The notes beneath the pieces were generated by a model that had not been told where the DNA came from, made no database searches, and saw only the letters and a program-made list of their open reading frames with translations. From NCBI RefSeq assembly GCF_041296385.1, contig NC_091015.1, positions 89,450,004 through 89,514,003 on the forward strand: a DNA stretch of 64,000 bases, given 5' to 3'. A program made the translations under genes and the position numbers. Position 1 is the first letter of the stretch, and every line of letters starts with the position of its first letter. This document shows positions 51,771 through 64,000 of this stretch, one piece after another. The DNA is from Aphelocoma coerulescens. Its lineage: Eukaryota; Chordata; Aves; Passeriformes; Corvidae.

Positions 51771-53989
51771 GGAGCAGGTACAAGTGCAGGGAGTGCAGTA
51801 GGTGAGCTGGTTGTCAAGCTGGAATTTCAGTTTTGTCATATTGAGACTTGACTGTATGAATTACTGGGTTTGCCTTCTAGGGAGATTTTTTTTTTTTTCA
51901 GAAATACAGATAAGAAGAGTGAAAGTCTAATGGTACTGCATTGAGAGCAGCATTGACACATAACTTTGGAAGATTCAGGGAGAGAAACTCTGAACTTCAG
52001 GGATATTCTGCCGTACATGAGGCACAGGATTGCTAAGCATCTGCATAACTTTACTTTCAGAAGTCTTTATTTTAAAAAAATTATCCATGATAAGGTGGTG
52101 TAGTTCCAAACTTCTATGCCCATCCTACTGGAGTTGTATACCAAGCATTTGCTTTATAGAGTAACATTCAGCAGGCTCTGGGCCTCCTTACAGGGGAGCA
52201 GATGCCTTTGTGAGTTTTTAAAGATGCTGAGCCCAGCAGTTAAAAGCTAAAAAGTGTTAGGCCCTAAATGGAGGTGTCTCTATGGTTTAGTCAGTGGCTG
52301 AGCCCTGGGGTAGCTCTTCCTCAGCAGAGCTGCAGTGGTGTCTGGTACTGGGAGCTAGCAGATCACAGGGTAAATTTGACTTGCTGTCCCTAAGAAAAAG
52401 GTAATAGATAGCCTGATCATGTTAATAGTTACTCTGTCATAATTTGAAAGTAAAGGGAATAGATAATATAGCCCAGGTGGAGCTGCTGAGGATGTGTGGG
52501 GCTATCTGTAGAAAGTTATGGTCTAGCAATATTTATTTACAGCTGTATAAGCAGCTCATATATTAGAGATCCTTATTGCCTTTTTTAAAAATCTCTCTTT
52601 AATCTCAGTTGTTCTCAATAAATACTTGGTTTAAGAAGACTTTCTGGCTGCCAATTACTGCAGCCATTGCTTCTGGAGGAAACAGAGCCACAGACTCTGA
52701 GCACAGATTGGTCTTGTTCAGGCAGCTCGGGTCAGACTCAGGGAACTGCTGCTCAGGCTCATCATTTGGGAGAAAAGCAACCATTTCCCAAAAACACAGC
52801 ATGCTGGCCTGGTCTCACAGGTTAACAAGTGCATGGGGCCAGTTGCAAACTATTTATCCCTAGCCCTTTAACTAATCCATAAGGCTTTATTATTCATAAC
52901 CAGGAAGGCACAGTCGAAGGTGTGGCATCGTGCCTGGCCAACGCCACTTAATTCAGCTACCTGGATCTTGTCGCCTTGGGTTTTGCAGAATTACACAGCT
53001 TCAAATCAAGACTTGTGGAGTATGTCCCAGCTGCATCATTTTCTGACACATCACTTGAGTAATTAGGTCAGGCACTGGAAGACTCACTCCTTAGGTAAAA
53101 GTGATAAGGAGAGTGGGTGTGAGGAAAGCAATCTCTCCTGCTCGCAGAGTGCTGGCAGTAATGTTACGTGTGAATCTGAATCCCTGTCTGAAAGAACAAG
53201 ATGATTCCTGCAAGGTGTTCTGTGCTACGTGTAAGCCATGCCTCTCTTCAGTGTCCTCTCTGAAAGATCACTCCCATCACTGCCGTGGTGCAGGCTGTTT
53301 ATGCTGCCTGACAGAGCCACTGGGTTGTCCCTTTGTCCCCATCTCAGAGTGTCCCCGCTTGCTGGGCTGAAGTAGGTCATTCCACTCTCCGGGCAGTCAC
53401 CCAGACAGGCATGTTCTTCTTCCTCATCAAGGTTTGTTGTTTGCTAAGCAGGGCTGACGAGGCATTCCTTTGCTAAGTGTATTAGGGTTTGTCTTTCAGT
53501 GACCATGGTTAAGGAGTTTAAAATTGAGCTGTTTAAGGCTAGGGACTGAGAGCTGAGATGGGATGCTGCAGGCGAGGGAGCAGACACTTTGCTGTAAAGG
53601 TTGCATCCGACTCCGGGCAGGGCAGGCAAACAGAGTTTTGCGTGTTTTGCAGCACGTACCATTTGGTAAGACTGTGTCCACAAGTGGTAGGAGCAATTTT
53701 TGGATCTTGGAGAGTAACTGTGGCAGTATGTAAGCAGGATGGAGGGACACATGAGGAGCAATTGCTGCTTCGGGAGGGACTTGGAAGGAGGTGGTCAGAG
53801 TACCAGAACAATTCTGTGGAAGAATCAAATGCCCAGGGATGGGATATTTTTAATATGCAACATTTGCTGTGTAGTTCAATGTAATATCTAGAAGTGAGAA
53901 AGATTTTGACTGCTGCAGCAACTGCTGCCAGCACCAGAGGATCTTACTGCCTGCAGCTGACTTCAAACACTAAAATAATTCTGCATGTT

Positions 53990-54004
53990 GTGCCACCTGA
54001 TGGA
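53990..54004 (-). promoter_or_regulatory. CTCF-like motif
   Basis: gtgccacctgatgga is, on the minus strand, tccatcaggtggcac, a close match to the CTCF core CCASYAGGTGGCRC. It lies in the long terminal intron. No occupancy evidence is available. Confidence 0.4.
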
Positions 54005-54710
54005 TTTTTTGTGGTTTATGAAATCCTTTATCTGTGACTGTGTGGTGTGGATAGGCATTTGTGGAACTGCAACTACTGATCCCAAGTCTGAAGTATTTGC
54101 TTTTTTATATACCAGCAAAGAACTTGGCTTTTATTCCTTCTTGTGGGCTCTACCAAGCATTTGAATTGCAAACATTGTCATGCAAATGTATGCGTTGAAA
54201 AACTGTGTACTTCATCAAGCTCTGGAAGTTTTCTTCTTTAACTACTACTACAAAAAAAAAGTCCCCCCATCTCTAGATGGCAATTTACATTCAAACCCTG
54301 TTTGCTGTGTTCTCATGGTAACTACTCCAAGGGAACATGCACAGTCCATGATAAATAGACATCCTCAGAGCTCCAAAAGCATCGCTGGGGTACAGAGTAT
54401 TGTTCTTTAGCAAAAACTTTAAAGTTCACAAGTCTCTTCCTTGCTAAACTGTCTTAAGGCATTCTGTGCATTTTATCTCTTAAGATTTAGGAATTTGTTG
54501 GCTGTGAAATATATTTACATTCTTCCTGCCTATAAGGTGAGATTAGCCCTCGTGTCCTGTTAGTCAGGAATATCTTCAGTGATTGCTGTAGAGCCAGCCC
54601 TCGCTAGGCTTGACTTCCTTTGAGTAGCAGCAGGAATGAATTAAGCAAGTACAGCCAAAGATATCACATGAAAGACTTGAAATACCAGTGAGCTGAAGAA
54701 AGCTCTGTTC

Positions 54711-54734
54711 TGTGTGTGTCTGTGTGTGTGTGTG
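54711..54734. repeat. (TG)n dinucleotide tract
   Basis: About eleven TG units are interrupted once by TC. A good donor-like agag|gtaagg lies about 70 bp downstream at 54806, but no exon could be defined. Confidence 0.8.
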
Positions 54735-55748
54735 CATAGCTGCAACTGCTAAAGATTCAGTTTTTCACAATGGACGAACGCTGAAGGGGGAAAACATCTT
54801 AAGAGGTAAGGGGTTTAATTCATGCAGGTTTTTAAATTATTTTAATCTTGCATACTTGAAGCTGCAGTGGACTTGTAGAAAAAGGATAGAAAGTGCCTGG
54901 AGTTTGGCTGAGCAAGCCATACTGGAAATGTTTCTGGGGTTGTATTTTCTTTTAAAGAGGGTAAATGCATGCAGAATCAAGTTTATTAAAAAAGAACTAA
55001 ATTTACTGGTCTAATCATATTTTCAAACGCCAGGAGAGCTTTGCTGCCAAGCAGTCTGCTTTAATAAATCACACTTTGTTTGAAAGGTAAAGGGGTGATT
55101 GTTTGCAGAGCTGGGAAAAAGTCAGCAGAAGTAGAGCTGTGTGTGCAGAGGGGGGAAGACCTGTGTTGTAATGATGGGCTGCTTTCTGTTGATCAGACTA
55201 TAGTGTAGATTCAGGAAAACCAGCTATGAAAAGTTAAGGATTATACTATTCCTGCCATTTATTAAGGCATAAGGCATGTATATTTGCATTGATTACGTAG
55301 GAAAGTGATACTGGGGACAAGTGTATTCAGGGTGGGGGGAGTCCAGCAAGGTATCTTCAGAACCCAGAAGTCTAAATTAATTTTGTAGTTTTACTGAAGA
55401 AACTTGATGGGGCACATTTGAAACAGTAATTTTTTGCCATAGAAATACAGGAAATTGAATGTGCCTGGAAAAAAATTGATTGCGGTAGTAATGGAAAGGA
55501 CAGCATAGTAGTTGGTATATTTTGAATTTCTTTGCTCTGTCAGCTCTCCCTCCTGCCCCCAATGAAATAACCCTCTAACACAGCAGGTAAAATAGTGCTG
55601 TTCACTGCTGATTGTCTTTGCTTCTGAGATCTGCACTTTGTGCCTTGCTTTCCCACTTAAGGTGCTTGTCTGCAAACATTAGAATTCAGCCACAGGGTAG
55701 AAAATTAGGATAAAATTGCTTGAGAGAACCTGTTATGAAGAGAATGGG

Positions 55749-55790
55749 TTTGATCCTGCATCATTGAAGTCTATGGGAGTTTTATTCTGG
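55749..55790. repeat. Old sauropsid dispersed motif, best copy
   Basis: tttgatcctgcatcattgaa continues with gtctatgggagttttattctgg. This closely follows the motif GATCCTGCTCCCATTGAAGTCAATGGGAGTTTTGCC-like text that I recall as dispersed in sauropsids. The family name is uncertain. Confidence 0.5.
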
Positions 55791-58700
55791 TCTCAAGAAC
55801 TGCAGCCGTAGATTTGCCTTGCAAATCTAGATGGAGGATATATGATCTGATAAAGTGCCTATGGGACCAGGAAACAGAGTTGCCATAACTTGTAGTTGTT
55901 CTTCTCTCATTGATATTAAAGTATGTCCTTTTAAACTCCAAGTGGTAGCAGTGGTGGTAGGTCAAAATGTAGCTGGTTTTGTGGTGTTCACATTGATGAT
56001 ATCTATTCAGTATTTTTTTTGCTAAATCTGCTTAATTTCAGAAAAGGTAAGATTTATTTTGTTTCTCATTTGTTGGCTTATTCAAAAAAATGTATTTACA
56101 ACCTGTAACAGAAATGAAAGCATAACAGATAGATAGATTACTGATAGGAATTATCTGAAAGTTAGAGTGCTGTCCCAACTAATCACATATCTTTGTCAAA
56201 GCTACACTCTGAACACAAAATCTGTGTCAAGAGCAGAAGTTAATGTTGTTTAGGAGTAGAACTTGGATCAGTCACTAAACCTTTTTCTCTTGGACTGTAT
56301 CTATCTGTTTATGTACATACATATATATGACTTTTCTTAATTTAGTCACAGGATGCAGCGAAGACTTCAGGAGGGAAACCTCACTGTGAGGCATTTGTAA
56401 GGACTAAGTACACTTCAGAACATCTGGTGTCACCTCAGCAGATAAAACATTAAACATGCAATGCTTACTGAAAGCCCATCAAAGTGCTTTATGTTTGTTG
56501 TCAGAATTTACTATTTCTGGTGGATTTAGGCAGTTCATAAATCTCAGCAGCAAGGCAGGTTCATTCTTAAAGCTGTCCTTAGAAGTCAGGTTGTGGTTTC
56601 AGTTGTATGAGGTGGAATGTAGCAGCTGTAAAATCCGTGTTTGAGGACATCAGCTGAGCCGCACGGGTGGTCAGTCTAAGCTACAGGAAGGTTTTGGCTG
56701 ACACATGGTGAGGTTTGAGGTTGCTGTCGTTGGTTTGTCTCCTCTCCACATTCCTGATGTGTATTCTCTGTTCAGGCAACAGCAAGCTGGGCAGCTGGTG
56801 CTGCTTCCAGGAGCTTTGCTGGAGAGGTGATAGCAGCACAGTTCCTCAGGCTTTGTGGGCAGTATTTGTTTTGTTGCTTGGTCCCAAGCACCAGGCAAGC
56901 GTGCACACTGTTCAGGTCTGTGAAGTTACCAAGAAGCTCATTGCACCATGTAAATCATTTGGGACACTGGTAAATTTTTTGGTTTGGCAGCCACCTTGGA
57001 CTGTGGCACACACCCATGAGCATTATACAATATCTAGTGCAGAGAAGGCAAGTGTGTCACCAAACTCATACTGCTATCTTCTATTTCCACTGTTTACATG
57101 ATGAGATCAATCATGGCATTTTTGAAGCTCACTCTCTATAGATCTAGAAATCTTAAAGTATGTGGCAAGTAGGTGCTTTGGAGGGGTCTCCAAACCTTTA
57201 GTAGTGAAGCAGAGACAATGCAAATGGTTTGAGAGAAGACATCTACTTTCAGAAAGCCAGATGAATGTCTGTGATACTGGCTTTCTCAAATGAATGGCTT
57301 CCCCAGATTCAGCTTGATGAAGATGAGCTTGTCCACCTGCAGCTTGCCAAATACACCATTTGTGCATATTTAGCCAAAAATGTGATCAGCCTCATCAATT
57401 AAAAGTAGTATTTCAAAGGGAGAAATGATGATTTTTATTAGAAGTGGTGTAGCACTTAAATTAGCTTCAAGGAAGTTTTTAATGTAGGCAAACAATTCAC
57501 ATGTCAAACAAAATTGCATTTAGGAAAGCTGATTTTATCTCGTGTCTCCTTCTGAGTCAAACATTAAGGGTTATGTTGGGTTGTATACTTAAGCCAGCCT
57601 CGGAGTTTCTCAGGGAAGAAATGACTGTTCAGACATCTAGAACTGCCATTTCCCTGTGACCCCTGGCATGTACAGCACAGCACCTCTCAAATCAGCCTGG
57701 TTCTTACAGGACATGCACATCTCATTGGCCTCAATGAGCTCTAAGCACACATGTAAATGCTTTGCTTAAGTTATTACTGCCAGCATGTAACAGAGTGCCT
57801 GGAGCCACAGTACCTCTTGTCACACAGCTGTGAAGAGGAGAGACATTTGTGCAGCTCCCTTATGGTGCTTGCCCAGCCTAAAGTCACAAATCATCTGCAT
57901 AGAGAAAACAAGACTTGTTACATCCATTGCTTCCAGTTGTGTGTGCTCCATGCAGCTGACCAGTCTCGGGAGAAAGAGTGCTGGTAGGCAGCAGTGAAAA
58001 TGCACTTAACCAGTCATGGAGTCTCAACAGTCTGTTTTCATCATGGTCAGAAATTATGGAAGAGGGGTGGAAAAAAGCCCACTTCTAGGGCAAGAAGAGC
58101 CATATTCTTACTTGAATATGATGCAACAGCTTGTAAGGCCATAAGTAAGGGCAGGTCTTTTCTCCACATGTTCATCTTAAAAATGGATCGAGTCAACCAA
58201 ATGTGTGGTTCATGTAACTAAGTGAAGGTGGAACAAAACCTTACTGAAACAAAGGGCTGTTGACCAGCATCCATGGCTGTGAATTCTGCAGGCTTGGAGG
58301 AGATGAGCAGTGGCATCACAATTAAATCGTGCAGAAGGCAGTTGAATGTTAAATTAGTTAGATTCCAATGTACTGTTACCATCTATTATAACTCATTCTT
58401 CCTCTTGCTCTTCAGATATGTATTTGTAGATAAATCAGTTAATAGTTACTTCGATAACCATATTGATGTTAAGAAAGTTTATTGCCATTCATTTTGGATA
58501 ACCCTCCACCTATTTGCTAATAAAGCAAAGTGAATTTACTCTCTAGTTAACTCTTACTTCACAGTTGTATAGGAATTGGAATAAAAAAGTCATATTAATG
58601 CTTGTCAATGCATAACCTGTCGCAATGAGGTGACAGTGGTGGGGTTTTTTCTCTACTGAATGCAATTAGTATCAATGCAGAAGACACAGAAGCTTCCTGC

Positions 58701-59469
58701 TCTTCTGGCCCAAGGTGATGTCGACTCACCTGTGTGTGGCCTCTGTGGCAGCACGGAGAGCTATGATCCACACAGCTCCTCCATCTCATGTTTATATAAA
58801 ATATGAAGAAATCAGTAAAGGACCTTTTTGTTTGACTTATACTGGGAATTTCAGAATTACCAGAAATATCTAATTTGATTTTGATGCGGTTCTCAGAAAC
58901 ATCAAAGAGCTCAAGGATAAGACTTTCCAACTCTCAGTGGGAGGATGGGACAGGACTGTTGTGTTATAACAAAGCTGCCCAATGAGAACCTATTTCTTGC
59001 CTTTTCCTGTGAAATTAATGTACAAAAGAACGAACAACTGCCTTCCTTTTCTGCCCCTGCCCTGCAAACACCTACATACACACATTTCACTGGTCTTGTC
59101 TAGTCAGTTGCAGTTCTGCAAAGCAAGTCCTGAGTATGTAATGTAAAAACGTATAGGAATATAAGAACAGCAGCTCAGAGGACCAAATTCTAAGAAAAAT
59201 GCCAAAATTAGAGTGATACTTTCTGAGTTGTACTGAGATGTAACGTAGTAGTAATTAACACACCAGTTACATGGGTTGAGCTGGGCCGTTCATGTGGGCC
59301 ATCACACAAATCTTGCTGTAAGCTAGGTGGGTATCTGTGCTGGTCACAGGAATCTCCATCACGTCTGTAAACTTGAATTTCCCCTCTCTAGACTTAAAAT
59401 TGGTCTTAAATGCAGTGTTACGGGGTTCCTGATACTTAAAGGAGATCTCCAGACCACACACTGCAAATC

Positions 59470-60020
59470 TGCTGCAGCGCAGCTCTGGAGCAGCCCCCCC
59501 GCCCCAGCACCCGGGGCTCCCTTAGGTTGAAGTGAGCCTTTGGAAATGATCCAAATCAGCCAGAGCCACGTGCAGCCCACTGGGGCATTTTTGGTGCAGA
59601 GGGGCTTGCACGCTGGGCACTGTGGCAAGGGCCAGTGCAGGGAGTTGGGAGGCAGGGATGCTCCGGGAGGGCTGGGTAGGAGAGCCCAGAGGCAGCTGTG
59701 AATGGAGCCCTGTGCCGGGTGGGAATAATCTGCCCTTTCAGTGCTGCCCGACCTCCGGTGTCCTAGCAACACAAAGCTGCTCGGCTGAATATTTCGTGGC
59801 GTTCCTCATTTGCACATGTCAGATACTGGCTGTGATTTAAGCCTGGCTGATTGCCCATTACGGCTTTCGAACAACAGGCTCATTACAGGAAGGAGAGGAG
59901 AAAGGGCTACTCAGGAGATAATTTTATAAAACCACATACTTTTTTTCGGCAGAAGAACGGCTCTGAAACGTTGCCTTGCTTGAGAAAGCACAGAGCAGCA
60001 AGTCTGAGCATTACGTCAGC
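59470..60020. promoter_or_regulatory. CpG-enriched patch, candidate promoter or enhancer
   Basis: About 18 CpGs were counted by eye in 550 bp, far above the surrounding intron. Notable sites are a C/G-rich agccccccccgccccag-like SP/KLF stretch near 59492-59507, a CACGTG E-box at 59567-59572, an RFX X-box-like gtgtcctagcaac at 59758-59770 and a CRE/ATF-type ttacgtca at 60011-60018. It is not a classic CpG island. It is the most promoter-like stretch in the intron that precedes Met644. Confidence 0.3.
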
Positions 60021-61248
60021 CTTGTGCTTTGTAGGCATCTTATATGGAGAGAATGGACTGCGTGCAGGGGCAAAATGCATTGGAGAAGCTGCTGGTGGCC
60101 TCAGTATTGAAAAGGGGGTGTGACCAAGTGCTAACTTTTTAATGTTTCTTGAATCTGATTTTGATTTTTGTTTCTGTGAAGTCGCTGGCCCTTGGGGCCA
60201 TATAGTAAGTGAGGACATTCCACATTTAAATCAGCTAGAGACAACTGACACTTTTATTATTCTGAATCTTGTAGTTTGCAGAGGTGTGATTCATGATTGT
60301 TGTGTCGAACAGCTGGGCAGCACAGGTTAGCTCACAAATGACTAAACTGACTTCTGAAATAGCAGCGTATTTTAAGTATCCTCTTTAAAGTGATGCCTCG
60401 AAATGGAAGAATATAGAGATGTAAATGGTATTTGGGCATGGGGTCCTAAAGAGATAGGGTGTGATGAGATCTAGAGAAGCAGCAGGTGGGTACCCAGGAC
60501 TGAAGCTGGGAATAAAGTGAGATTTGGAATTAGAATCCTCTTCTACTTTTCTTGTGCTCTAGAGTTGGTGTCCCTTGTCCCTCTGTGGAACGCAGTGGTA
60601 GTGCCCTCCACCCGTGAGCTGGAAGTGAGATTCTTCCACCTCCTCCTTTTTACTTAACCTGCACTAGAGAAGAGGAGGCAATAATCCTTTATCCTCTCTT
60701 CCTCTGCAGGCAGCTGCAGTCTGAAAAAAGGTTGCTCAGTTTTGTGTCACCAGGGAGAGCAAAGAAAATTGTGATAATGTGGATCAAAGTTATCTGCACT
60801 ACCATTTGAGGATGCACTGCTGAAGTGATCCTGTGTTAGCATTTCAGTGAGAACTGGCTTCTTGGAGGGTTTCAAGGGTGAGATTAGTTGTAGTAGCAGT
60901 ACACCGGCTACTAGAAACACGCAGGATTAGGTTCTTACATGGATTTACAGCCATGTCAGGCTTTGGCTCTGCAAGATGAAATTCATCTTAAACATGTTCT
61001 CTCAAGTGTTTCCATCCTAGTTTTCTGTACTCTGATGAAACTTTGTACCTTTCGGGAATAAGCTTAATACCAAGCACCATTACCTGAAGAAACCATGTTA
61101 GAGGGACCATGGTAACACATGTTTTTACTGCTTTTAAGCATTTAGTAGTGTATTGATATGCCCAGCCTGCCAGTAAATTGTCAAATGACAAAAAAATCTT
61201 GTAAGGTGTTGATAAAAAAGTCTGGCATGGAGGAGTGACAGTACAGTG

Positions 61249-61286
61249 GAAAAATTAAAAATTAAAAAAAATTAAAAAAATAAAAA
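61249..61286. repeat. A-rich (ATTAAAA)n tract
   Basis: Irregular repeats of attaaaa and a-runs span about 38 bp. This is simple low-complexity sequence with no associated element recognised. Confidence 0.8.
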
Positions 61287-64000
61287 GGGTGAGGTCTCAG
61301 TCTGTGTAAGTTATTTGATGACATGGAGGGTCAGGGTTTCTCCCTGCAGCTGGTCTGTGTGTAGCCTCAGCAGATGTGGAGTGGTGTGTGCACAAGTTTT
61401 CTTAACCCATAATGAACCATGGTAGTGTTGGTGTTGGTTGTCTTGACATGGGGTTGGTAAGGAAGGGTTAGCTGTCCCTGCAATTAGTACTTCACAGCAT
61501 GTTTCTTCATGGTAGGCCTGTGGCTCAGGCAGCCTGATTGATTTTCTTCAGAAGAAGCCTGCTGACTACTCACAATGTGGGGAGAATGAGGCCAGATTGG
61601 GGTTTAGTCTGCAGGGACTGGAAGCTTTAGTGAGGATGACCTCAGATGAAATGGCAACAGATTCCTCACAGGTGGAAAGGAGGGTCCATGAAAAGTTCCA
61701 GCTGGGGTCCATGCTGCGAGTCACACCTTCTGTCAGTGTGCTAAGACCCTGCCAGCAAGGCTTCAAACCTTAAATTCCTGTTTCCCAAATGCTTTTAATT
61801 GCCTGTCTCACATGGATGGTCCTGCAGTTCTGGGACAAACAGCCCATGGGACTTGTTGTGCATTTCAATGGAGTCCCTGAATAATGTATTCAAACAGCAA
61901 GGGCTCACTTCAGCTGAAAGTTTAGGCAATCACTTACAGAGCTCTAAATGTGCCCTTAGAAAACTTTGGTATCTCCAGCATTTAAGCCTGTGCCTTTAAC
62001 AGTCTGTTCCTATTCCATGAAATTGTAACCAGTGTGTAAGAAATAGCAGTCATTCTGAGTAGCTGGCATTCCTCTGGGCTCTTACGAGAGAGGCAGCAAA
62101 TCCTGGCTTCCTTTAGAAGAAATCATGGATACCTTTAAAAAGGAAGGTTCACAAAGAGGCTGTTGTGTATTTACTCAGGGATAGCATTTAGTCCATACAA
62201 ACCCATCAAAAAGATTACTCTGAAGTGCAAGAGTACAAAGACAGTAACTAATAAAAAGTAGATTAAATAGCCCTGCAGTTGTGATTTTATTGTTGTTGAT
62301 GAAAGCATGAAATCTCGGTGAGCCAGTCTGAATAATTTGAGCATCTTTTTCCCAACAAAGCAGTGGGGAGCTAGTTTCAGCTATTCTCTTTGCTGAATAT
62401 AGTCAAGCAGGACCTGAAAAATGACCACAGCATCTTTGTGGATGGATCCCATTCAGCAGTGTCTTGACCAGGTTGAAATCTTTAAACACTAGTGCAAATG
62501 TGTAACAATGTACAGCCTCACAGCTCTTAAATGGACTGCAGTCTTAAAAATGTCCTTGGGATGCCCTTGCTTGTAAAGTAAGCTGGGTGACAGGCTGAAT
62601 ATAAATACAGAAGCATTTTCACATTCAGTTATTGAGTCTCCTGCTTTGACTGTTTTGGTAGAGTAGAAGACCGCTAAAATTACAGTGCTACTTGTATTCA
62701 GTACTATTTTTAGCACAGGAAACTTTAACCAGTGGCATGAGAGTAGCTAATTTTGCAGTCTATCTCTTATCTGAAATACTCAGGGCTGGAAGATGAGTGA
62801 TGCAGGTCAGATGCAGTAGCAGGAGTTGATCAGCTAATGGTGTAAATGATTGCTGCTGGTAAATGCAGTGCTTTCACTTCAGACCTGCAGACTGTAAAAA
62901 GAGCCAGCATGTCATTACCGAGCTTGCAGTGAAATCTGGCATGGAGTTTGCAGCAGAACTTTTCTGAGTTGCAATATACCCATGTTCTTTTTCTAGCAAG
63001 CTACCACCAGCAGCCTTTTTAAAGGCTTTTTATGGGGTTTTGGGGTGGGTATGTGGAAAAAGGCCAGGAGAATTTAGGCCATGTGAAATGCTTACTGTTA
63101 TTTTAGGTTTATTCAAATATTCCTTGACTTGCCAGCACCATACAGTAGAAATCCCAAATAAATGTTAGTTGTGGCATGTTCTTTGTTTTTATTGTCCTGT
63201 ATTTTATGCTGTTTATCTGGAAACAAGTACTCTGCTACAGTAAGGGAATGCCTTTCAAAACAAAGCAGGTGTCAAACTTGTCTGTGTTTCAACCCAAACC
63301 TATTCCAGTTAGAGCTGGCTGCATGCTGGAGAAAAATGTAGAGGGTTTCTTCCTTTGAAACAGGCTTTTAGTGAGTGGGACCTGATGCTCCAGGTCCGTG
63401 GGCAGGGCATGCACAGATTTTAATGCTCCTTTTGCTGGAAGCACATCAATTCTGAGGTCAAAAATCTGTTGAATAAACTGTTATTACCAAAGCTGATGGT
63501 GCAAATGAATGAAGAAATGATGGCTAGAAAAGCAGGGGGTGAAATGATTTGTTGTAGGCAGGGGTATGACACACACAGCAGTGCAGCTGCAGTCTCCAGG
63601 TTTGACAGGCCTCATCTCTGCCTGTCCTGGTGTCACAGAGCATTTTCCTATTGCGGGCAAGGGCGTTTCCCTTTCACTTCTTTCAGGTTCCTGGCTTGAA
63701 TCCTTGACTCCCAGTACAGGCTGCCAAGCAGTACATTTGGATGAGAATCACTGAGCATAATTTGGTTTAAAAAAGCAAACAATGGGCATGCAGCATTCTT
63801 CAAATCAGTTCAGCTAAATTATAAATATTAGAAATTAAATTAGTCACATTTTTCAAACTTATCTGTGAGGAAAGCCTGGCATTTGTTTTACTTGTGGAGC
63901 TGATGACTGAAATCAGAAGACCATGGGGACCGTTTCAGAAACATCTAGCTTAGTAAGTCCTGCTATTTCTGACAAAATATACACATTTATATGTGAAAAC

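Larger units (their letters stand above)
46944..64000 (+). other. MYO10: MYO10 intron after residue 643, at least 17 kb, runs off the window
   Basis: No exon for MPDQF..VLNQLRYSGMLE was found in any frame down to 64000, so this intron continues past the window. It holds a CAA/A-rich tract (50346-50391), a 15-bp tandem repeat (51731-51770), a CTCF-like motif (53990-54004), a (TG)n tract (54711-54734), an old sauropsid motif (55749-55790), GATA repeats near 56129-56140, an A-rich tract (61249-61286) and a CpG-enriched patch (59470-60020). By analogy with mammals it should contain the promoter and first exon of the headless isoform if birds make it. Confidence 0.8.

Noticed and set aside
53496..53934. 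Overlapping ORFs of 105-131 aa on the minus strand
   Set aside because: Three frames are open at once with Ser/Pro/Cys-rich translations, the mark of composition rather than coding.
54768..54805. Possible small exon ending agag|gtaagg
   Set aside because: The donor is good, but there is no acceptor pairing, conserved peptide or phase evidence. It could only be a noncoding first exon, which sequence alone cannot show.
59359..59772. 137-aa minus-strand ORF
   Set aside because: It falls in the CpG/GC-enriched patch, where stops are rare. No domain was recognised.
46944..64000. Search for the next MYO10 exon (MPDQFDQ...RYSGMLE)
   Set aside because: Reading all three + frames for this conserved motif gave no match, so the exon must lie beyond 64000.
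1..64000. Endogenous retrovirus, CRISPR, operon or other prokaryote-like system
   Set aside because: No LTR pair, gag/pol/env-like frame, repeat-spacer array or tightly packed genes were seen. The window is ordinary intron-exon sequence of one vertebrate gene.

Overview
The window is one internal slice of a vertebrate gene, unconventional myosin-X (MYO10), read on the + strand. Seventeen coding exons lie between 8366 and 46943. All have GT donors and AG acceptors, and they splice into one open frame of 1809 nt (603 codons). If it is collinear with the human protein as I recall it, this frame is residues 41-643, which is most of the motor (head) domain. The first two coding exons (residues 1-40) lie upstream of base 1. 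Everything after residue 643 (converter, IQ motifs, coiled coil, PH, MyTH4 and FERM) lies beyond base 64000.

The genome is sauropsid and most likely a bird. There are two CR1 LINE 3' ends with the typical terminal octamers (ATTCTRTG/GATTCTAT), three copies of an old sauropsid dispersed motif, few interspersed repeats and fairly compact introns. No mammalian Alu, B1 or L1 was seen. The species cannot be named from the sequence, and turtles and crocodilians also carry CR1.

Layout: 1-8365 is the 3' part of an upstream intron. It holds a minus-strand open frame with two hydrophobic stretches and a downstream AATAAA (3178-3597), the best candidate for something unexplained. Exon 8366-8524 is followed by a 16.8-kb intron with both CR1 fragments. 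Exons at 25305, 32418, 33563, 34588 (14-nt microexon) and 34726 carry the nucleotide-binding pocket: P-loop, switch I and the start of the transducer. Exons from 35477 to 42510 carry the upper/lower 50K region: TEDS site, switch II, relay helix and helix-loop-helix. Exons at 43994 and 46863 carry loop 2 and the actin-binding segment. 46944-64000 is intron.

The last exon ends exactly at residue 643. The next codon should be Met644, which I recall as the start of the motorless 'headless' Myo10 isoform of brain. The 17-kb terminal intron is therefore where a headless promoter and 5' exon could lie. A CpG-enriched patch at 59470-60020 is the most promoter-like stretch in it.

I found no complete second gene, RNA gene, CRISPR array, operon or bacterial feature. 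The ORFs outside the exons behave like chance frames. Alignments, conservation and repeat searches were not run; comparisons to human MYO10 and to repeat consensus sequences come from memory.
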